From: Oscillospiraceae bacterium
Lineage (GTDB): Bacteria; Bacillota; Clostridia; Oscillospirales; CAG-272
NCBI GenBank assembly: GCA_015064735.1
Contig: SVRP01000002.1
Location: 1-64,000 of the forward strand
Length of the DNA stretch: 64,000 bases
Reading direction: 5' to 3'
This document shows, piece by piece, positions 61,718-64,000 of the stretch. Position numbers and translations under genes: made by a program. Position 1 is the first letter of the stretch, and every line of letters begins with the position of its first letter. The notes below the pieces were generated by a model. It did no database searches. It saw only the letters and a list, made by a program, of their open reading frames with translations, and was not told where the DNA came from.

Positions 61718-63064
61718 ATGGGAAAATCACGGATTTTACGCAGAATAACCGCCGTCTTTCTGTTTGTAGCTCTTTTGATGTCGGTATTTTCGATTAATTC
61801 ATTTGCTGATAATGAAAATAACATTTTGCCCTTTCCTTCTGTTTCAGGTGCCGACTGCATCTATCTTTATAACTATGAAAGCGACCGCGTAGTATATAGC
61901 AATGTATCCAATGACAGAGAAATAATTGCACCTTCGGCTACTGTTAAAATGATGACAGGACTACTGGCAATAGAAATGCTTGACGGACGCTTTGATGAAC
62001 AAATAAAATTAACAGAAGAGCTTTTGTCGGGTGTAGAGGGATATACCGTAAGATTTGAAAAGGATTCGGTTGTAACAGTCAAAGATCTTCTTTACGGATT
62101 AATATGCGGCGGCGGAAATGATGCCGCTATAGTCCTTGCAAGACTTTGCTCCGGATCTGTTGAAAGCTTTGTAAGTAAAATGAATGATAAAGCCAAGGAA
62201 TGGGGATGTGCGCATACCAACTACATAAATCCTACGGGAATTGACGAAGTGGGAATGACGACTTCCCTTCATGATACGGTAATAATTTCCAAAAAAGCGG
62301 TAGAAAATTCCGAATTTATGAAAATGTGCTCCGCTCAATTCTATAAATATAAGCCCATCAATTCTGATGGTGAGAAAACTATTGCAAACAGAAATGCAAT
62401 GATAAGCTCCTATTCTGCCGTCGGATATAAAAATTCAAAGGTAAAAGGATTAAATTCCGGAATGACCGATATGGGCGGATATTGTGTTTGCGCGTACGCT
62501 ACCGACGGAACCGACTCTTATTTATGTATTGTTATGGGTGCTGTGGAAATATCTGACGGTACGATTTTATCCTATAAAATTGCCAATACCCTTTTGAACT
62601 ATGCTTTTGAAAATTACTCTTACGAACTGATAGCCAAAAAGGGAGAAAAAATTGGCGAACTCGGTGTTGATCTTGCGCTACCGACAAACGGACGTGATGA
62701 AATGAGGGTTGACTGTATTCTATCCAAGGATATATACGCATATGCACCTACAGGCATTGGCTACAGAAAAGAACTTACTTATAAACCATTTTATTATGAG
62801 GACAGATTAACCGCTCCCGTTTTATCCGGTACAGAGGTTGGCGGCGTGGATATTTACTATGAGAATATCCTTATAGCAACGGGAAAACTTGTATCCAAAA
62901 ATGACGTACAAGCCAGCGAGCTTCTCATTTCGATTGACAATATGAGAAAGGTTTTGACATCAAGAACCGTTATTGTTTTTGTAATCCTTATTTTATCTTT
63001 CTCATTAGGTTGTTTTACGGTAAAGAAAATAAAAAAGAATAATAAAAACAAGGGCAGACGCTAA
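61718..63064 (+). CDS. D-Ala-D-Ala carboxypeptidase-like protein with altered active-site motifs
   Basis: The 448-residue protein has a signal peptide (about 1-30), a peptidase S11 (DacF-like) domain and a C-terminal transmembrane segment (about 419-440). Normal S11 enzymes use SxxK, SxN and KTG. Here the first reads PSATVK, putting Ala74 where Ser is expected three before Lys77; the second is GGN (132-134) not SxN; the third is NSG (246-248) not KTG. So it probably lacks carboxypeptidase activity and may bind peptidoglycan or regulate. ATG 61718 follows GGGAAAGGCGG. Alternative: an unusual active site using Ser73. Confidence 0.82.
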   Translation: MGKSRILRRITAVFLFVALLMSVFSINSFADNENNILPFPSVSGADCIYLYNYESDRVVYSNVSNDREIIAPSATVKMMTGLLAIEMLDGRFDEQIKLTEELLSGVEGYTVRFEKDSVVTVKDLLYGLICGGGNDAAIVLARLCSGSVESFVSKMNDKAKEWGCAHTNYINPTGIDEVGMTTSLHDTVIISKKAVENSEFMKMCSAQFYKYKPINSDGEKTIANRNAMISSYSAVGYKNSKVKGLNSGMTDMGGYCVCAYATDGTDSYLCIVMGAVEISDGTILSYKIANTLLNYAFENYSYELIAKKGEKIGELGVDLALPTNGRDEMRVDCILSKDIYAYAPTGIGYRKELTYKPFYYEDRLTAPVLSGTEVGGVDIYYENILIATGKLVSKNDVQASELLISIDNMRKVLTSRTVIVFVILILSFSLGCFTVKKIKKNNKNKGRR

Positions 63065-63080
63065 AATGTCTGCCCTTATT
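63050..63080 (+). terminator. Bidirectional terminator
   Basis: AAGGGCAGAC pairs with GTCTGCCCTT; the stem overlaps the stop codon of the carboxypeptidase-like gene and serves the convergent CDF gene. Confidence 0.82.
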
Positions 63081-63087
63081 CTTTGTT

Positions 63088-63978
63088 TTAATGATTGTGG
63101 TGATGATGACTGCATGAGGGTGTGTATTCTATATGGCAGTGAATATCATTACATTTTTCGTCTTCACGTTCAAGCTCGACCGTTACATGCCCTATTCCGT
63201 GCTCTTTTAGCTCATTTTGAACATTCTTTTTAGCCTTTTGTGGATCTCCGTCAAAAACCACATGCAGCGTTGCGTAGTTTTGATATCCGTCTATGCTCCA
63301 TATATGAATATGATGCACGTCAATTACTTCATCAATCTCAAGTAAATGCGCCCTGATTTCTTCAATGCTTATATTTTCAGGAACCTTTTCCAATAATAAA
63401 TTAAGAATCTCTTTCAAATTTTTTATTGCACTTATAAAAATTATTGCAGCTACAATGATCGACAGGATTGGATCGAGTAACGCGAAATCCGTGAATTTCA
63501 TTGCTATAGCGCCAATGAGAACAACAATCCAGCCAAGTACATCTTCCAGCATATGAAGATGTACTGCTTTTTGATTTAGTGAATCACCTTCATGTGTAAA
63601 CCAAGCAGCGCATAGATTAATTACAACACCAATTACTCCCAAAACAATCATTCCGTTATAATTGATTTGTGTCGGATTGATAATTCTTTCAATTGCGTTA
63701 TAAATTACCAAAGCTGAACCTATAAGAAGAATAATCGTTGTAAGAAGACCGCCTATTACAGAATAACGGGCATATCCGTAAGTATAGTTTTTATCGGGTT
63801 CTCTTTTGCTCTTCTTCTCAAACAAGTATGATATTCCTATACTTATAGCATCACCCATATCATGCAATGCATCAGAAATAATTGACACACTTCCTGTAAA
63901 AATGCCTCCTATAAATTCAAAAACAGAAAATAGAAGATTCACAATAAAGGCGATAAAAATATTTTTCTCCGTTTTCAT
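63088..63978 (-). CDS. Cation diffusion facilitator (metal exporter)
   Basis: The 296-residue membrane protein has six transmembrane segments and both CDF metal sites: SDALHDMGDA (HxxxD, about 35-44) and HMLEDVLGW (about 141-149). The C-terminal cytoplasmic domain (DVHHIHIWSIDG) ends in a His-rich tail (CSHHHHNH). It probably exports zinc or a similar divalent metal in exchange for protons. HxxxD rather than DxxxD at the first site is typical of zinc CDFs. Ribosome binding site AAGGAGAG. Its promoter is beyond the window. Confidence 0.92.
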   Translation of the reverse strand: MKTEKNIFIAFIVNLLFSVFEFIGGIFTGSVSIISDALHDMGDAISIGISYLFEKKSKREPDKNYTYGYARYSVIGGLLTTIILLIGSALVIYNAIERIINPTQINYNGMIVLGVIGVVINLCAAWFTHEGDSLNQKAVHLHMLEDVLGWIVVLIGAIAMKFTDFALLDPILSIIVAAIIFISAIKNLKEILNLLLEKVPENISIEEIRAHLLEIDEVIDVHHIHIWSIDGYQNYATLHVVFDGDPQKAKKNVQNELKEHGIGHVTVELEREDEKCNDIHCHIEYTPSCSHHHHNH

Positions 63979-64000
63979 AGCTCTCCTTATTGACAGGTCT

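Overview
The window looks like a chromosome segment from a low-G+C, Gram-positive anaerobe of the class Clostridia, probably an uncultured gut-type lineage. The signs are SpoIIID (a sporulation regulator), IreB, a DUF1540 protein, monoderm-style lipoproteins, strong AGGAGG ribosome binding sites, sigma-A promoters with 16-17 bp spacers, a ZTP riboswitch, and the Clostridia-type split of PurH into two proteins. The species cannot be named from sequence alone.

Region by region. 1-1075: the tail of an rRNA operon (5S rRNA), a hairpin-rich spacer, tRNA-Asn, and a partly duplicated ~285-bp unit carrying a broken tRNA-Asn 3' half and covarying hairpins. 1076-7539: a small sugar-processing locus (GH39-like glycosidase, FAD oxidoreductase, AraC regulator, putative alpha/alpha-toroid glycosidase), all apparently cytoplasmic. 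7674-12910: a three-gene operon (TerB-N protein, BrxD-like ATPase, Lhr-like helicase) that resembles a DNA-processing or defence module without the rest of BREX. 13018-14620: a divergent type III pantothenate kinase, a 22-codon ORF and an ECF transporter S component. 14697-22690: the arginine operon argGHCJBDF behind ARG boxes. 22965-35138: a surface island with a solute-binding lipoprotein, a lipoprotein with a metallo-beta-lactamase fold, a 1713-residue fusion protein, a beta-helix exoprotein and two small acidic lipoproteins. 35292-44590: a ZTP-riboswitch-controlled purine operon (purE, purM, purN, PurO-like cyclohydrolase, AICAR transformylase, purD, purL). 44653-47331 (minus strand): YesL-like membrane protein, proC, rRNA methyltransferase. 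47406-53843: spoIIID, a hypothetical gene, then apgM, lepB, rbgA, rnhB, yraN and thrC. 53895-58275: DUF1540 protein, phosphoesterase, tig-clpP-clpX. 58316-63978: two CobW-type metal GTPases, class II aldolase, ireB, a D,D-carboxypeptidase-like protein lacking its catalytic motifs, and a CDF metal exporter.

Most of the window is housekeeping biosynthesis and quality control. The parts most likely to hold new biology are the TerB-N/ATPase/helicase operon, the surface island whose largest gene looks like a fusion of relatives of its two neighbours, the hairpin-rich rRNA/tRNA spacer, and two proteins (CoaX and the DacF-like protein) whose catalytic motifs have eroded.
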